Under the pieces are notes generated by a model. That model saw only the letters and a list, made by a program, of their open reading frames with translations. It did no database searches and was not told the DNA's origin. 64,000 nucleotides of DNA, taken from positions 5,518,001-5,582,000 of the forward strand of contig JAEUWY010000005.1 in NCBI GenBank assembly GCA_022059125.1. Reading direction: 5' to 3'. The translations under genes were made by a program, and so were the position numbers. The DNA comes from Corynespora cassiicola (lineage: Eukaryota > Ascomycota > Dothideomycetes > Pleosporales > Corynesporascaceae). Below, piece after piece: positions 22,914 through 35,142 of this stretch; the first letter of the stretch is position 1; each line of letters begins with the position of its first letter.

Positions 22914-23361
22914 ATGGCACTCCAAGCTTACAGAAACCTGCTGCGCTCGTCGCGCATTGCGTTCCAGGGTAAGCACGCCCCCCGTTGCGGACCCCCGGAG
23001 GCCCCCAGAAGCTCACATCCGCACAGGAGACTTCAACACTCTCGTCGCCGCCCGTCATGAGGTCCGTCGGAACTTCGAGGCCCACCGTGGACTCGCCATT
23101 GGAAGTGAGGAGCTGTCGAAGCAAATCCTGCATGCAGAGGAGGTGGCAAAGTTCTTGAAGGAGAATGTGGTTCAGGGACAGGCACTGGATGACGCAGGCA
23201 ATTACAGTAAGCGATTGTGCACAGGCACCTTTGTTTATTCATCATGCTAATTCAGCCCAGAGCTACGCATCCATGAGCATACCGAGCGAGGAAACAATGA
23301 GGATATCAAGAAGGGAAGCGGCAAGAACACTCTGACCGGAACGAAATGCTGTTCGTCCTAA
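22914..23361 (+). CDS. MZM1: LYR-motif complex III assembly factor MZM1
   Basis: Mitochondrial matrix chaperone of the Rieske iron-sulfur protein before Bcs1 inserts it into complex III. Exons 22914-22968, 23027-23206 and 23261-23361, 111 residues. The N terminus MALQAYRNLLRSSRIAF holds the LYR-like A-Y-R motif. Residues 20-75 form the LYR helices (FNTLVAARHEVRRNFE). The C-terminal KLRIHEHTERG is a strong family match and fixes the last acceptor as the second of two nearby AGs (CCCAG, not TTCAG). A CCAAT sequence at 22872-22876 lies 38 bases before the ATG. The stop is 84 bases from that of the convergent splicing factor. Confidence 0.92.
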
Positions 23362-23445
23362 ATTTTGGTCGCCTGATATAAAACGTGATACCCATCAAAT
23401 GCATGAATTGAACCCACAACGCCGAAAACCCTCCAAAATGCAATC

Positions 23446-24570
23446 TCAATTCCCCGCCAGACTGGCATAGTTGACTTCGTCGTCGGCTCCTGGCGGAGGT
23501 GCAACCGCTGCGAGACTGTCCAGGCTGTCGGTCGGAGCTGCCTCGATTGCCGCTTGTTGCGCGGTGCGTCGATTGCCGCCGTGTGCCTGTCTCCCCTCCT
23601 TTGCGTATTGCATCCGAACGTTCTGATCCGTAGGGTCCAACTGCTTCGGCTTTCCCCAAGTGACTTTCAGAGGGCATCCCTTTACAACCGTCTTGCCCTT
23701 GAGTGCGTCTGCTGCAGCTTCTGCGTCGGCCCTAGTCTTATAGTTGATGTATGCACAGTGCGCGCGATGCGAGCACACGACAGAGCGGAGTTGGCCGTAC
23801 TGGGCGAAGTGGGTGCGAATCTCGTGCTCGGGTAAGTCGTCTTCGACGCCAGTGACAAACAAAGATACAACGTTGGGATCTCGGGGTGGGAGCCAGTCTG
23901 AAGGGTTCGGAGCAGACTGGGCACCAGGTAAACGTCCTCCGCGGCCCAACTTTGGCGCACCGCGCCCGCTGAACGTGCCTTTGGTATCCTTTGTTCTGAT
24001 GGGACCAGGAGCATGCCCACCCGCGCTCTCCCCACCGCCTGTGCTGGGAGCTGGAAGGGCCTTCTGCGCCCCCTCGTTCTCGGCCTCTAATCTGCGCTGC
24101 CTCTTATGATATGGCTCACTGTTCGCCAACCGTCTCAGAAGTTCCCTCGCCTTTTCGTCTGTCTTATCATATGCTTCGATAGCGCCTCTGCCCTCTTCGA
24201 TCTCCTTCTCGTGTTCCTGTGCATAGAACTGCCGGTTGATATCGCTCTGGGGGCCGGGCGCCACCATCTTGAGGGCAGCATCGCGTACGGTGATGGGCAG
24301 ACCAAAAGAGAGATCCAGCATGCAGCACTGGCAGCAGTTCTTCAGGCGCGCGCAGGTAAGGCAGATGTTGGTACGCTTTTGGCGCGAGGTCCGGTCTGCC
24401 TTCCACTTGAAGATGGTGAAGGGCCGCGTGCAGATCTTGCATTCGGCGCCATAGTCTTCCTTCAGCATCTGCACGTAGGGATTGTCGGGCAGGCACTTCT
24501 CACACACGGATGGGAAGTCGGTCGTCTCCCAGCCAGACCTGTTCAGGTCCTGCTTGATTTGGGGCGGCAT
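23446..24570 (-). CDS. SLT11: Pre-mRNA splicing factor SLT11/ECM2 (RBM22/Cwf5 family)
   Basis: Spliceosome protein of the Prp19-related group that binds U6/U2 helix II. Intronless, 374 residues. The ATG at 24570 begins MPPQIKQDLNRSGWE, the normal start; upstream in-frame codons are not conserved in look. Zinc-finger cysteines are dense in residues 20-85 (SVCEKCLPDNPY, ECKICTRPF, ICLTCARLKNCCQCC). A central RRM occurs near residues 235-310 with VVSLFVTGVEDDLPE and the RNP1-like CAYINYKTRADAE. A Gly/Arg-rich linker precedes it. The C terminus is Ala/Pro-rich. A (GGGC)n tract sits immediately upstream in the leader. Convergent with MZM1 and divergent from ERG6. Confidence 0.93.
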   Translation of the reverse strand: MPPQIKQDLNRSGWETTDFPSVCEKCLPDNPYVQMLKEDYGAECKICTRPFTIFKWKADRTSRQKRTNICLTCARLKNCCQCCMLDLSFGLPITVRDAALKMVAPGPQSDINRQFYAQEHEKEIEEGRGAIEAYDKTDEKARELLRRLANSEPYHKRQRRLEAENEGAQKALPAPSTGGGESAGGHAPGPIRTKDTKGTFSGRGAPKLGRGGRLPGAQSAPNPSDWLPPRDPNVVSLFVTGVEDDLPEHEIRTHFAQYGQLRSVVCSHRAHCAYINYKTRADAEAAADALKGKTVVKGCPLKVTWGKPKQLDPTDQNVRMQYAKEGRQAHGGNRRTAQQAAIEAAPTDSLDSLAAVAPPPGADDEVNYASLAGN

Positions 24571-24571
24571 C

Positions 24572-24595
24572 GCGGGCGGGCGGGCGGGCGGGCGC
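24572..24595. repeat. GGGC microsatellite in the SLT11 leader
   Basis: About five tandem GGGC units abut the SLT11 start codon on its 5' side. On the mRNA this is a run of CCGC units, which could form structure or vary in length. Confidence 0.85.
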
Positions 24596-25057
24596 AGGTG
24601 TCTCGGGTTCGTAAGGTGGTCGTTTACAGAGCTCTGTGATTTACCGAAGACTGAGGATACTGAGAGTAAGGGGGGTGGCAGTGATAGCGGGGCGAGCGGG
24701 CGTGTTGAGGTTCTTGTGGTTGGGGTTAAACTGTAGAGAGGCTCGTGAGGATGATGGCGAGAAATCTTGGCAACGCGCGGGTGGCGGGTGGCCAAAGCGC
24801 CGATGGTCCACCGCCGCTCTGGCCAATCACAGCTGGCTCTGTACGGGCATTTTTGATAGGGGGCATCCTGGCCCAAATCTCCTGCACCGCTCTTTCACGG
24901 TTATTAAAACGCTCGGTTTCCCCCTCTGTTGTTCTCTCCCGTGCCAATTGCCAATTGTCCTCCACTTCCCTTCTCCACGTGTGGCTCCTGTACCGCAACC
25001 TGCTCCGCTTGCTCTTTACCTGTTTTATAACGACCAAAGGTTTCAATAACAGCCAAA
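24596..25057. promoter_or_regulatory. Divergent promoter of SLT11 and ERG6
   Basis: It contains a CCAAT sequence at 24823-24827 and a CACGTG E-box at 24976-24981, 77 bases before the ERG6 ATG. SREBP-type and other bHLH factors bind E-box-like sites in fungal sterol genes, so the E-box could be used, but this is inference from one short match. The last 100 bases before ERG6 form a pyrimidine-rich leader. Confidence 0.4.
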
Positions 25058-26298
25058 ATGTCTCCCGTTGCCCTCGAGAAGGAAGACCACGTCCGTGATG
25101 CGGCCTTCAACAAGGCCATGCACGGCAACTCTGCACAGGCAGAGGGTGGCATGCGCGCCATGTTCCAGAAGGACAAAGCTGCACAGCAAGCTGCTGTGGA
25201 CGAGTACTTCAAGCACTGGGACAACAAGGCCGCTGGTGACGAGACCGAGGAGACACGCAAGGTATGCCCAGCCAGTCTGCCCCTGGATGTCATGTGCTCA
25301 CACACTCCAGGCTCGTCGTGACGAGTATGCCACTCTGACCAGACACTACTATAACCTCGCCACCGATTTGTACGAGTACGGCTGGGGCCAGAGTTTCCAC
25401 TTCTGCCGCTTTGCCTACGGCGAACCCTTTTACCAGGCCATTGCTCGCCATGAGCACTACCTGGCGCACATGATGAACCTGAAGGACGGCATGCGCGTGC
25501 TCGACGTTGGCTGCGGTGTTGGAGGACCGGCCCGCGAGATTGTCAAGTTCACCGGCGCCAACGTGATTGGACTGAACAACAACGACTACCAGATTGAGCG
25601 CGCCACTCACTACGCTGCGAAGGAGGGCCTCTCTGACAAGCTCAAGTTCACCAAGGGAGACTTCATGGTACAGGACCCCACCTTGGTGCTCGGTGCAACA
25701 TTGACTAACGGTGCACTAGCAAATGTCATTCCCTGACAACTCATTCGATGCCGTCTACGCCATCGAGGCTACCGTCCACGCCCCTTCGCTCGAGGGCATC
25801 TACAGCGAGATTTTCCGTGTCTTGAAGCCCGGTGGTGTTTTCGGTGTCTATGAGTGGCTCATGACTGACGCCTACGACAACGACAACCCCCACCACCGCG
25901 AGATCCGTCTCGGAATCGAGATTGGTGACGGTATCTCCAACATGGAGAAGATTGAGGTTGCGCTCAAGGCCATGAAGGCGGCTGGGTTCGAAATGGAGCA
26001 CCACGAGGATTTGGCCGACCGCGAAGACCCCGCCCCCTGGTACTGGCCGCTTTCGGGCCAACTCAAATACATCAACACCATTGGCGATGTCTTCACCATT
26101 TTGCGCATGACCAAGCTCGGCCGCGGTATCGTGCACAGGGCAGTCGGCGCCTTGGAGACAATTGGCCTTGCCCCCAAGGGCACCCAGAAGACGGCAGACA
26201 GTCTTGCGCTTGCTGCCGACTGCCTGGTCGCCGGCGGCAAGGAGAAGCTTTTCACGCCCATGTACCTCATGGTCGGCCGCAAGCCTCTCAATGCGTAG
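25058..26298 (+). CDS. ERG6: Sterol 24-C-methyltransferase
   Basis: Methylates C-24 of the sterol side chain with S-adenosylmethionine in ergosterol synthesis, on the ER or lipid droplets. Exons 25058-25261, 25311-25667 and 25720-26298, 379 residues, the normal length. Visible marks: [13 protein letters not shown] (sterol-binding region), motif [11 protein letters not shown] near residues 132-141, and [10 protein letters not shown]. The second intron lies between GDFM and [10 protein letters not shown]. Splice sites are AAG|GTATGC, ATG|GTACAG and CTAG|CAA. The preceding promoter contains CCAAT and E-box sequences. Confidence 0.97.
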
Positions 26299-26924
26299 AC
26301 GGCGTTTCTCCTCCGCCTACGCTTGCATTTACATTTACGTCGTTTTTAGACATTTCTGTTCCACTTGGCTGTCGACTTTGGCCTATGACGGCCACTTTCT
26401 CTTCGATTCTAGACAGGGGCTTGTCTCCACACTTTCGAGCATCACAGCATTTGGATGCATTATATGGATGTAATCACGTCCGCCGTGAACAACCGGCGGA
26501 GTAATGGACACGCGTAATGGAGTATAGAGTATCTAGAATAATCCGGATGCTCGCGCAACAAAAGAGCGCAGCTAGCAACATAATGAACAACTGAAGCAAT
26601 TCTTCCGCACTGCGTGACATGATAAACAGGCCGTGGAATGCCCAACATTCAAGAGTGCTAATGCAAAATGCGTTCGTCGCGCTGCAGCTAAGCCCAGGGT
26701 CCTATCTCGTTGGGTTCAACGCGCCAAGACGGAGAGAGCTTTGACCACTCAAATTGAGCCTTCGCTCAACATTCTGCTGGACCCCCGGCCGATCTCCGAC
26801 GAAGAAATCTATCATCCAACCCTCCGACATCTCGACATCCCACCCCCTTCACCGGCCATCACCCGCCATCACTCGCCCCCGGGCTCTCCTCTCCCCGACT
26901 TCTATCTGCACACACGCCCTCGCA
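26299..26924. other. Intergenic between ERG6 and PDB1
   Basis: About 625 bases with the ERG6 3' UTR and the PDB1 promoter. The last 120 bases are pyrimidine-rich. No other gene seen. Confidence 0.45.
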
Positions 26925-28353
26925 ATGGCTGCCTCCAGGCTCTTCCGACCGGCCACCCGCGCCCTGTCAGCTTCGCGGACACTGCCCGCCTTCCGTCCTG
27001 CTTTCCGCGCATCTGCTGCCATTCCGTCAATTGCGAGGAGGGGATATGCCCAGTCGTCCGGCACCACTGAGATGACGGTGCGAGAGGCGCTCAACGAGGC
27101 AATGGCCGAGGAGATGGAGCGCAACGAGAAGGTCTTCGTGCTCGGAGAGGAGGTTGCCCAGTACAACGGAGCGTATGTAGCCCCAACACGCCCAATTGCA
27201 CCTTGTTCAGTGAGGCCGAACTGTCTGGAGAGCTTCCGGTGCATTTTGGGAGCTGGATTGAGGAGACCCGGCCTGTCAATGTTTTGCGGAGATAAGGCGC
27301 TAACAAAACATCAACAGATACAAGGTCACCAAGGGCCTGCTCGACCGCTTCGGCGAGAAGAGGGTCATTGACAGCCCCATCACCGAGTCCGGTTTTGCTG
27401 GTCTGACCGTTGGTGCTGCTTTGGCCGGCCTCCACCCCATTGTAAGCACTTCGGGATGATTACCGTGGCGAGCGCAAAACTAATATGAAGACAGTGCGAG
27501 TTCATGACCTTCAACTTCGCTATGCAGGCCATTGACCAGATCATCAACTCGGCCGCGAAGACACACTACATGTCCGGCGGAATCCAGCCCTGCAACATCA
27601 CCTTCCGCGGTCCCAACGGTTTCGCCGCCGGTGTCGCCGCCCAGCACTCCCAGGACTACACTGCGTGGTATGGCAGCATTCCCGGTCTTAAGGTCGTCGC
27701 GCCTTACAGCTCCGAGGATGCCAAGGGTCTGTTGAAGGCTGCCATCCGGGACCCCAACCCGGTTGTTGTTTTGGAGAACGAGTAAGGTCATCCGATACTT
27801 TCGGAGCATTTTGTTTTCTAACAGGCGCCAGGCTGCTGTACGGTCTCTCTTTCCCCATGAGCGAGGCTGCCCAGAAAGACGACTTCGTCATTCCCGTAGG
27901 TTTAGACTTGGCCCCTTCGGAGAATTTATTCTAACCATGGTACAGTTCGGAAAGGCCAAGATCGAGCGTCCCGGAAAGGATCTCACCATTGTCACCCTCT
28001 CCCGCTGCGTTGGTCAGTCCCTCGTTGCCGCCGAGCAGCTGAAGAGCCGCTACGGCGTCGAGGCTGAGGTCATCAACCTGCGCTCCATTAAGCCATTGGA
28101 CGTCGAGGCTATTGTCAAGTCGGTCAAGAAGACCGGCCACATGCTCTGCGTCGAGTCCGGATTCCCGTCGTTTGGCGTTGCATCCGAGATCATGGCTCTG
28201 ACCTGCGAGTACGCCTTCGACTATCTGGAGGCTCCCCCCGCTCGTGTCACTGGTGCTGAGGTGCCTACCCCCTACGCCCAGAAGCTCGAGGAGATGTCCT
28301 TCCCTACCGACTCTCTGATTACCGAGTACGCCGCCAAGTTGCTGCGCGTGTAG
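26925..28353 (+). CDS. PDB1: Pyruvate dehydrogenase E1 beta subunit, mitochondrial
   Basis: Beta subunit of the thiamine-diphosphate-dependent E1 of the pyruvate dehydrogenase complex. Five exons: 26925-27172, 27318-27441, 27495-27781, 27832-27895 and 27946-28353, 376 residues. The N terminus is a mitochondrial presequence rich in Arg, Ser and Ala ([20 protein letters not shown]). The mature part starts near [35 protein letters not shown] crosses the first splice. [18 protein letters not shown] and the C-terminal transketolase domain with LRSIKPLD are as expected. The fourth exon is only 64 bases, and its acceptor is the second AG (GCGCCAG), which alone keeps [10 protein letters not shown] in frame. 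Confidence 0.96.
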
Positions 28354-31300
28354 ACGAGGGGGCGTCTTGTGGCTTGGAGTAGGTTCTAGATATCCGTTCA
28401 ACGTCGGCCCATTTTTTTCTTATTATTGGGGGACGAAGAGACGAGAAGGGCATGGATTGAATATTGTAACAAAAGCCGAGGATTTCATGGGTGTCAGCGG
28501 AGCATTCTGAACTTGTACAAGTACCTTCTAATGCTTTCGTCACTCTCCATAGGGTTTAAGATTTTTGCTATGTGTGTGGAATAGACGCGGTTCAGTAATC
28601 AGCATGCACCATGGACATGGCATTCAGGTCAGAAATCATGCAATTGTTGTGATACCTTTGTGCGAGCTGGACGTTGGGGGGAGAGGGGAGGGCTCGCGTG
28701 GGTGGTGGTGGGCGGCCGCCACATGCGCGCGCTGGCACGAGAAAGGCAACGGTTCCCACGTTGTTTGGCGAAGGCATCTAGGCTGGGAGCCCATGGGCAG
28801 GTTGGTAGTACACGCCGCTTAGACTGAAAGTGTCTTGAGAGTCTAGTCTGGCCCCCTCGACTTTGTGAGTCGCTAACGCGCGGGGATCTAGACATGGTGC
28901 AAATGTCCATATGCCAAAGGGACGAACCTTGTGGCTTGATTTGCCTGCACATCAGCCTACTTTGTGGGAAGGACTGGAGGTATGCAGCGGGCCGTCGCCT
29001 GCGGGTATCGTACAGGCCCATGTTCGGGAGCACGACGCATCCGAAACCGAGAGCGAGTAGAGGTGGCTAGAGTGGGGACCGATATGGCAATAGTGATGGG
29101 TCAGGCGGTGGAGCATCTGGCTTGTCCGACTCGTGGTAAGCCATGTGTCTGTTGGCCATTGAATCAATACTTGGGAGACAAAACCATTGAACTAGAGAGC
29201 ATTATCGATGTGACTGCAGTCTGTCCAGTGTGATGATATGTGCTCAATCCAGCGTGATGCGTGCCCAAATGGTTGCAGATCAAGACGAGACTATGCTTGC
29301 CGATGATCGCTTCGATATTCCCGGCTGTTATTGGGATGCCACGCACGGGGAGCCTCCTCGAGAGCAATACACCTGGAGGCAGCAACACCTCCAGGTTCTG
29401 CAGAGTTACACCAGGAATGCACAGCATAGGGTGACATGTCGGGGCTAGGCGTCCCAAGCTGTCAGGCCATGTCTTGCCAGGTTATACGCTGGACTCCACG
29501 TGTATGGGAACGACAGCGCCGTCCGCACGACACCCTGCACAGCTGGAAACACGGTCGGCGCCCCCAGGGGTGGACGAGCGGGTGAGCCAGTGAGGCAGCG
29601 AGCCAGGGCCTTGTACATCTCGATCCACTGGCAGTCCCACGGGGTGAGCGATGATGAAGAGGGCGTGCACAACTTCAGCTGCCGCCTGCAGACATCAGTC
29701 CATGAGGCTGCTCGGGGCAAGGGAATGCTCTGCGGCTCGAGACGTGCGGCTCGACGAGTATCGAGCGGGACGTGGTGGAGGGCGCGCGTCGAGCAAGCCG
29801 TGGAGGTTGTGGTGCGTGTGAATTTGAGGTTCGGTGTCTGTTACGCAGGGACGGGCCCAGGCGCAGGTAAGCGTCCAGATCTAGTCCCGCATGGAACGTT
29901 GTGCGGCCCCCGCGCCGTCGCTCCATAACCCTTCTGTCCAACCTCCCGCGCCGCCATCACCCTCTTCATTCGATCGGCACTCGCATGCCGCATCGTTCTG
30001 CTGGACAATTGTGCGGCCCTGGGCTGGACGGCCACACACTACACGCTACACGCTACGCAATGGCTTGCATCTCCACGCGTGTGGCCGTGCAGCCCAATTC
30101 TCCCCGATCCGTCTCCCGCTCGTCACTCCCGGGCTCCTGATGATGACGATGGCTTCTCCGCAGTGCCTCTCTCTGGTTCCGATGCTGCCTGGGCCTGCCG
30201 CCACGTCTCTGGTGTGGAGAATCGAAGTCTCATCGGGCATGCACTGGACGGCGGTTGCTTCATGCTCACCGTTCCATGGGCCTGATGCGGACATGACCGA
30301 GAATCCATCCGCTCCCTCGTGGGTGTCATCAACATGGTCCAGACTGGCTCGTGGAAGCCTTCGGCACTGCTCATTTCAGTCGACCCCTCCTCTCCGTCAT
30401 CAGCCAACTGCTATTCGACCTCGAGATCCGCCCGGCAGGCCAGGGTCGATATCACCGCTGGTGGGCAGTGCCGGCCGAGCACACCACTGCGGCGAGGCTA
30501 CTGGAACAAAGTTTCGGGAGCGTGTGGCCCATCAGCTCGCTTTAGAAGCCTTGCAGACGAGTCGAGTATAGCATGGTATACATCGTACGATGCTTGGGCA
30601 GGATTCAATGGGTCCCTCCAGGTAGTTTGCGTGCCCATCGGGGCTTGTGTGCTACATCAAATTATACTCTGCTTTCCGGATCTGTTTCCTGGATCCCTAA
30701 TTGGCAAGCAGCTGCCGCCCGCCACCCGTCCTTGCCTATGATTGCTTCGGCGGAGCTCGGGCGCTGCCTGTTCGCACATCACGCTTCCGCTTCTAGTCGA
30801 ATTTCGACGACAGAGACCATCCCTCGCCTTTCCGCTTCGAGGCGCCTTGCTGGCTGGGAGTCGCAAGGCTTCGCTCGTGGCAATAAATTGCTTCTCTCGC
30901 TTCTTCAACCGTCCTTGAGCTGGCTTCGAGGTTTTTCAACGTTGGCCTCGCCCATTGGCCTAGCACAGGAAATTGCACTGTCATCTTACCTGGGCCACTC
31001 TCCGTGCGGACCCTAAATGCGCCACCGTCTTCGGCTACCTTGAATCATCTCACGTCCCTCCCCAAGATCATCGTGTGTCTACGTCTAGTGAGGTGCCGCC
31101 GCCCGTGAAGATATACTGTTTCTGCACCAGCTCCATGCCCTCGTCTCGGACCAAAAGCAATTCAGCTTGCCGAACCGCACCGCCATTGTCGATACTGGCC
31201 GTACACGGCCATGGGACGCCCATGGTCACGAGCCAACTCTTCACATAAGATTCACCACATTTCTCACCGTTTCAAATCATGGTCCGAACATCCCTTGGTC

Positions 31301-31662
31301 TACCCACTCGCCTCTATCCATTGGCCAGCTCGGGTGTTTATCCAATTTGTCCCGTCCTAGTATACCTGCAGGGCTGCCATACATTTTGTTTCAAAAAGCC
31401 CTCGTATTGCCAGCATTCAAAGTGCGACACATCGCAATGCACTAGGGGCTCGCCGAGAAACGTCCCACGCGGCACGTCAACCACGAAAGGGAATTTTGCA
31501 GGCGGGCATCCAGACTTCCAAATACAGGCATTCGCACCTTCATGCACGTTTGACAAATACATCTTTCACGTCACCTGTCAGAAGACCAAAACCACGCCGC
31601 ACCGCCCCTAGCGTCAGAGGCTGCCGTTTATTTAAACCTTGGCTCGTTCCGGCCACACACCA
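28354..31662. other. 3.3-kb stretch without a supportable gene
   Basis: The longest gap in the window. ORFs of up to about 226 codons exist on both strands, but their translations are rich in Arg, Pro, Ser and Cys, overlap each other and show no domain. Base composition remains moderately GC-rich, unlike the AT-rich gaps at 15.8 and 18 kb, so it is not simply RIP-decayed repeat. It may hold a long non-coding RNA or a decayed gene. The last 300 bases should be the promoter of the F-box-like gene. Confidence 0.4.
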
Positions 31663-33114
31663 ATGCTTCTTTCCCTCCCTCTAGAGCTGCGAGAGCAGAT
31701 CTACAGTGACGTACTTTCACATGCCTCGCACTCGCCCCACATCTTACGCACTTGTCGAGAAGTATACACCGAGGCTCGGAAGTTCTTGTTCCAGCGGCCG
31801 ATTTCTTTCCGGAGCCAGTCCACTCTGTACCGATGGCTAGAGGGGCTACCACAACAACTGCTCCAGCATGTCACTGAGATATCCCTCGAGGTTGAAGATG
31901 TGGATCTGAGGCCGCTGCTGGGCTCGTTTGCTTCTACGGCTGGGCCGGGGGAGTCGATGCCCCGACTGCTGGCATGGCAACTCTACGAATCAGAACTGGA
32001 GAATCTGAGGCAGGCATTCGGCCAGCTTGAAAATGTACGGATCTTTACTTTGCGAGCCATCTCCGGCCGGCAGTCTTTCCTCTACCGCGAGTTTTTAGGC
32101 GAGATGTTGGAAATGTTGAGCTCAGTGTATCCCGGACTACTTGATCTGCGCCTGATAGGAAACTTCCACTACCAACGCCTCGACTTCCTGAGACTTTTGC
32201 AAGAGCTGCGCTCCTTCTCTTTCGATGGCTTCTCCGCATCCTCCCCGAACGAAATGTCTGTCATCCTCTCTGGTGTCCCCAACTTGACCAATATCTCCAT
32301 CGTCTCCCAGCACACGATGCTTACGCCCACAAACCATCAGCAAAGCACTTTTACGTCAAGACGGCAATCCCTCACCGATCAGGTCATCCGCAGCATGAGC
32401 TGCCTCTCCTCATTCTCGATCTCTGAGACTATGCAGCCCGCGTCCTTTCCCGCCCTTTTCTTCACCTCGGACATTCTCTCCTCGCTGCATACACACACAG
32501 CCCTGGCCCACCTCTCCATCACTCTATCACAGTCTCCAGAAGACGAGGCTCTTGAAGCCCTCGAGGCTTTTCTAGAGAAGAGCAGCATTCAGCGTCTCGA
32601 GCTCGATTGGTCGGACTTCAACCCGGGGGTCCTGGAGACATACGCCCTGCTACCCAACTGCCTGCAAGAGTTTCGGGTCCGCGCCACGTGCATGGCAAGT
32701 GCATTCGATATTCTGTGGCCAATCTTGGAGGGAAGAGAGCAAGGGGATGTGCAATATTTGAGTAGGATAGTCTTGGTTAGGGGCGAGTGGGAAAGGACTG
32801 AGAGTACGGAGAGGATGGATGATGTTAGAATGAGGGGTGTGATCATGCATGATGTGAGTCCTTTCGAATTCCTGTCGTTATCTAATCGCATCTCTGCACT
32901 GTTCTCTTTGGTCGACAAGCAGTGTGGTGGGTATATGGACCTCTGAAGGCTCCCAGCGAGTATACATAAGCGAACATTCTTCAGCACCATACTAATCAGT
33001 TCAACGTAGGATCACCCCGCTGCAGACGATTCAGATGAAGACAACTTTGCCCGCGCAAAAAGACGCTTAAACGCACTCGGCGTCGTAGTACTATGGAGCA
33101 CAGAAACAAGCTAG
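31663..33114 (+). CDS. F-box-like fungal protein with leucine-rich body
   Basis: Exons 31663-32853 and 33010-33114 encode 431 residues. The N terminus LSLPLELREQIYSDVL followed by HILRTCREVYTEARKFLF is the common fungal F-box-like or DUF3-type opening, which usually recruits Skp1 in SCF ubiquitin ligases. The middle has irregular Leu-rich repeats (LLDLRLIGNF, LQELRSFSFDGF, LTNISIVSQ). The second exon is acidic then basic (DDSDEDNFARAKRRL). The GTGAGT donor at 32854 and GTAG acceptor at 33009 keep frame. TATTTAAA at 31629-31636 is only 27 bases before the ATG, so if it is a TATA box the leader is nearly absent or translation starts downstream. No target can be named. Confidence 0.78.
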
Positions 33115-35142
33115 CCACGCACCGACGTAAACGAAGCGGTTTCCTTTCGACCACAAATACGGACGAATTACACGGCCTTGCATATCTTCTAAGAAACGAC
33201 TTCTGAAATCCCTGGAGGATTCTTTCTCTTTTCCCCGGAAATATACTAACTGTTGATCATGGAATAAGCATGGGTTACATATATGGAGGTTGGTAGTGTG
33301 CGGGGTGGATGGGATATGATTATGGTGCTCAACGGAATTACAAGCAAGTTTATGAATGTTTTATGAAGACAGACGGAGATTGATGCAGTCTTGCGGTACA
33401 TGCGCAATAGAGACTGTCACGAACCATTGCACCAAAGACACACTACAAAAATGGCATTGAATCAGGCTCGAAAATAAGCACAAGAACCTGGAGAAGCGTT
33501 GGAATCCAGTGCTTTGGCTAGGCTACCTATTGTCGAGCGCCAGCTAACCTTTTTTGGATTATTACTCTTATTATGATCCAAGTTTCACTGCATTATTGTT
33601 GCATCAATTGATCGGCCGTTGTGCTAATGACAGGGTTGCGATAAACATTCCACCTGTTCGGTCCGCCTATAGTTCAACCTCATCAAATACCGAAACTGCC
33701 CGAGAACACGATCAAAACTTCGCACCTATAACCGAATATAGCGCTGACAAATCATTCATCATTATTCTGCCCTAGCTTATACATGCCAATCCCATATTTC
33801 GACGCGCAAATATAGCCTCATCTGGTACCAAACTGAAACATCAACCCAAGTGCCAAACCCCTGCCCATATTTAAATATACATTGTGCGCTCGCCAAGGCC
33901 CATCTCCAGACCCTCTTCTATCGGCCCGATGGTTACAGCTGGATGCTCCTGCGCTTGTAAGCTTCCTTTATTGCGCTGTACCAAGATGACGATGGCCGCT
34001 CGCGTGAAGGGTGAAGGGGGGAAATTCACGCAACGGCTGCAGAGAGTCTAGAATTTCACAATTTGGTAATGCTGCAGGATGAAGCGGTTTATGGCGTGTT
34101 GGATCCCTGCCGTGCATTGCATCCTGCATGTTAGGTGGTTGGAGGCAAGGGTTGCCATTGATTGCTTGCTGCTATTGATTTTCAATATGTATCAAGGAAA
34201 GAACCATGGAAGACGTACCCTTTTTTTCTGCGCCGTGTATAATTGAAATATCTCATTTGCATTACCGTTGGGATTAAGTAGCTAATGGGGCATCACGGGG
34301 TAGGTCCATGTCCCTTGTCGCTACCCTTTTTTCCCCTCCCAAACACACGCTGTCCATGTAAATCTAATAACACACCTTTTGCATTCGCAAAAGCCTCCAT
34401 GTACGCCATCGACTAAAACGCCAGATCGTTCAATCATGCACAGCCTCAAATCTTCGATCCCGCAAAACCTTCAAGATGCATCATGCACGATGCATCCATG
34501 CATACAAAGCAATTACCCGTGTAGCCGGTATCGAACGTTCTCCATGCCACCACCATGCAGGCTGCAATCTCGATAACATGCATACATTTACTTGATACAT
34601 GCGCTGGGAGCCGAATCCATTGGACGAAAACAGACCTTGGTGTAGTTGCTTTTCAAACGCCCACCCATCTCACATTGCCAAGTCAGTGCGCCCATGCAGA
34701 ACCTCGCTGACGGCTTGGCCAAAAACCACGTCTGCGCAATGCACAATGCCATGCAAGCCAAAAACAGGCACATCGACGCCTTGGTATATTCTAAATCACG
34801 GCCAAGTAACCTGTATGCAAATCCAAACCAACGCTAGCAGTTAAGAGGAAAAAAAATCAAGAAGAGAGAATGCTACGCACACCAAACTGCTACAAAACCC
34901 CCCCCAAAAAATCACACCTCTGTCCATGGGATGGGAAAAAAAAAAGACTGGTGGTTTTTTTTCTCGTCGCAATTCTGACGAACTGCTGCGCTCCAGACCA
35001 AATCCCCGTGACGGATACGTATGATCATATCCAAAGGAAAATGCATCATCTGGTCCAATATGCAGAATCAAAACGCCTCATGCCAATGCGTAAACATCAT
35101 AACACATCCGTCTAATGCAATGCCACTATGCAATGCATCCAT
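33115..35142. other. 2-kb gene-free region rich in ATGCA/TGCAT words
   Basis: No supportable gene. From about 34080 to 34590 and again at 35110-35140 the words TGCAT and ATGCA recur densely (for example near 34121, 34468-34506 and 35117-35139). Homopolymer runs of C, A and T lie at 34900-34965. The right end is the 3' flank of the OPT transporter gene. Confidence 0.45.

Noticed and set aside
23251..23260. First AG (TTCAG) as last acceptor in MZM1
   Set aside because: It gives a C terminus unlike the family. The next AG gives KLRIHEHTERG.
29445..31016. Several ORFs of 90-226 codons on both strands
   Set aside because: They overlap on opposite strands, show extreme Arg/Pro/Ser/Cys content, have no domains and no good splice-linked partners.
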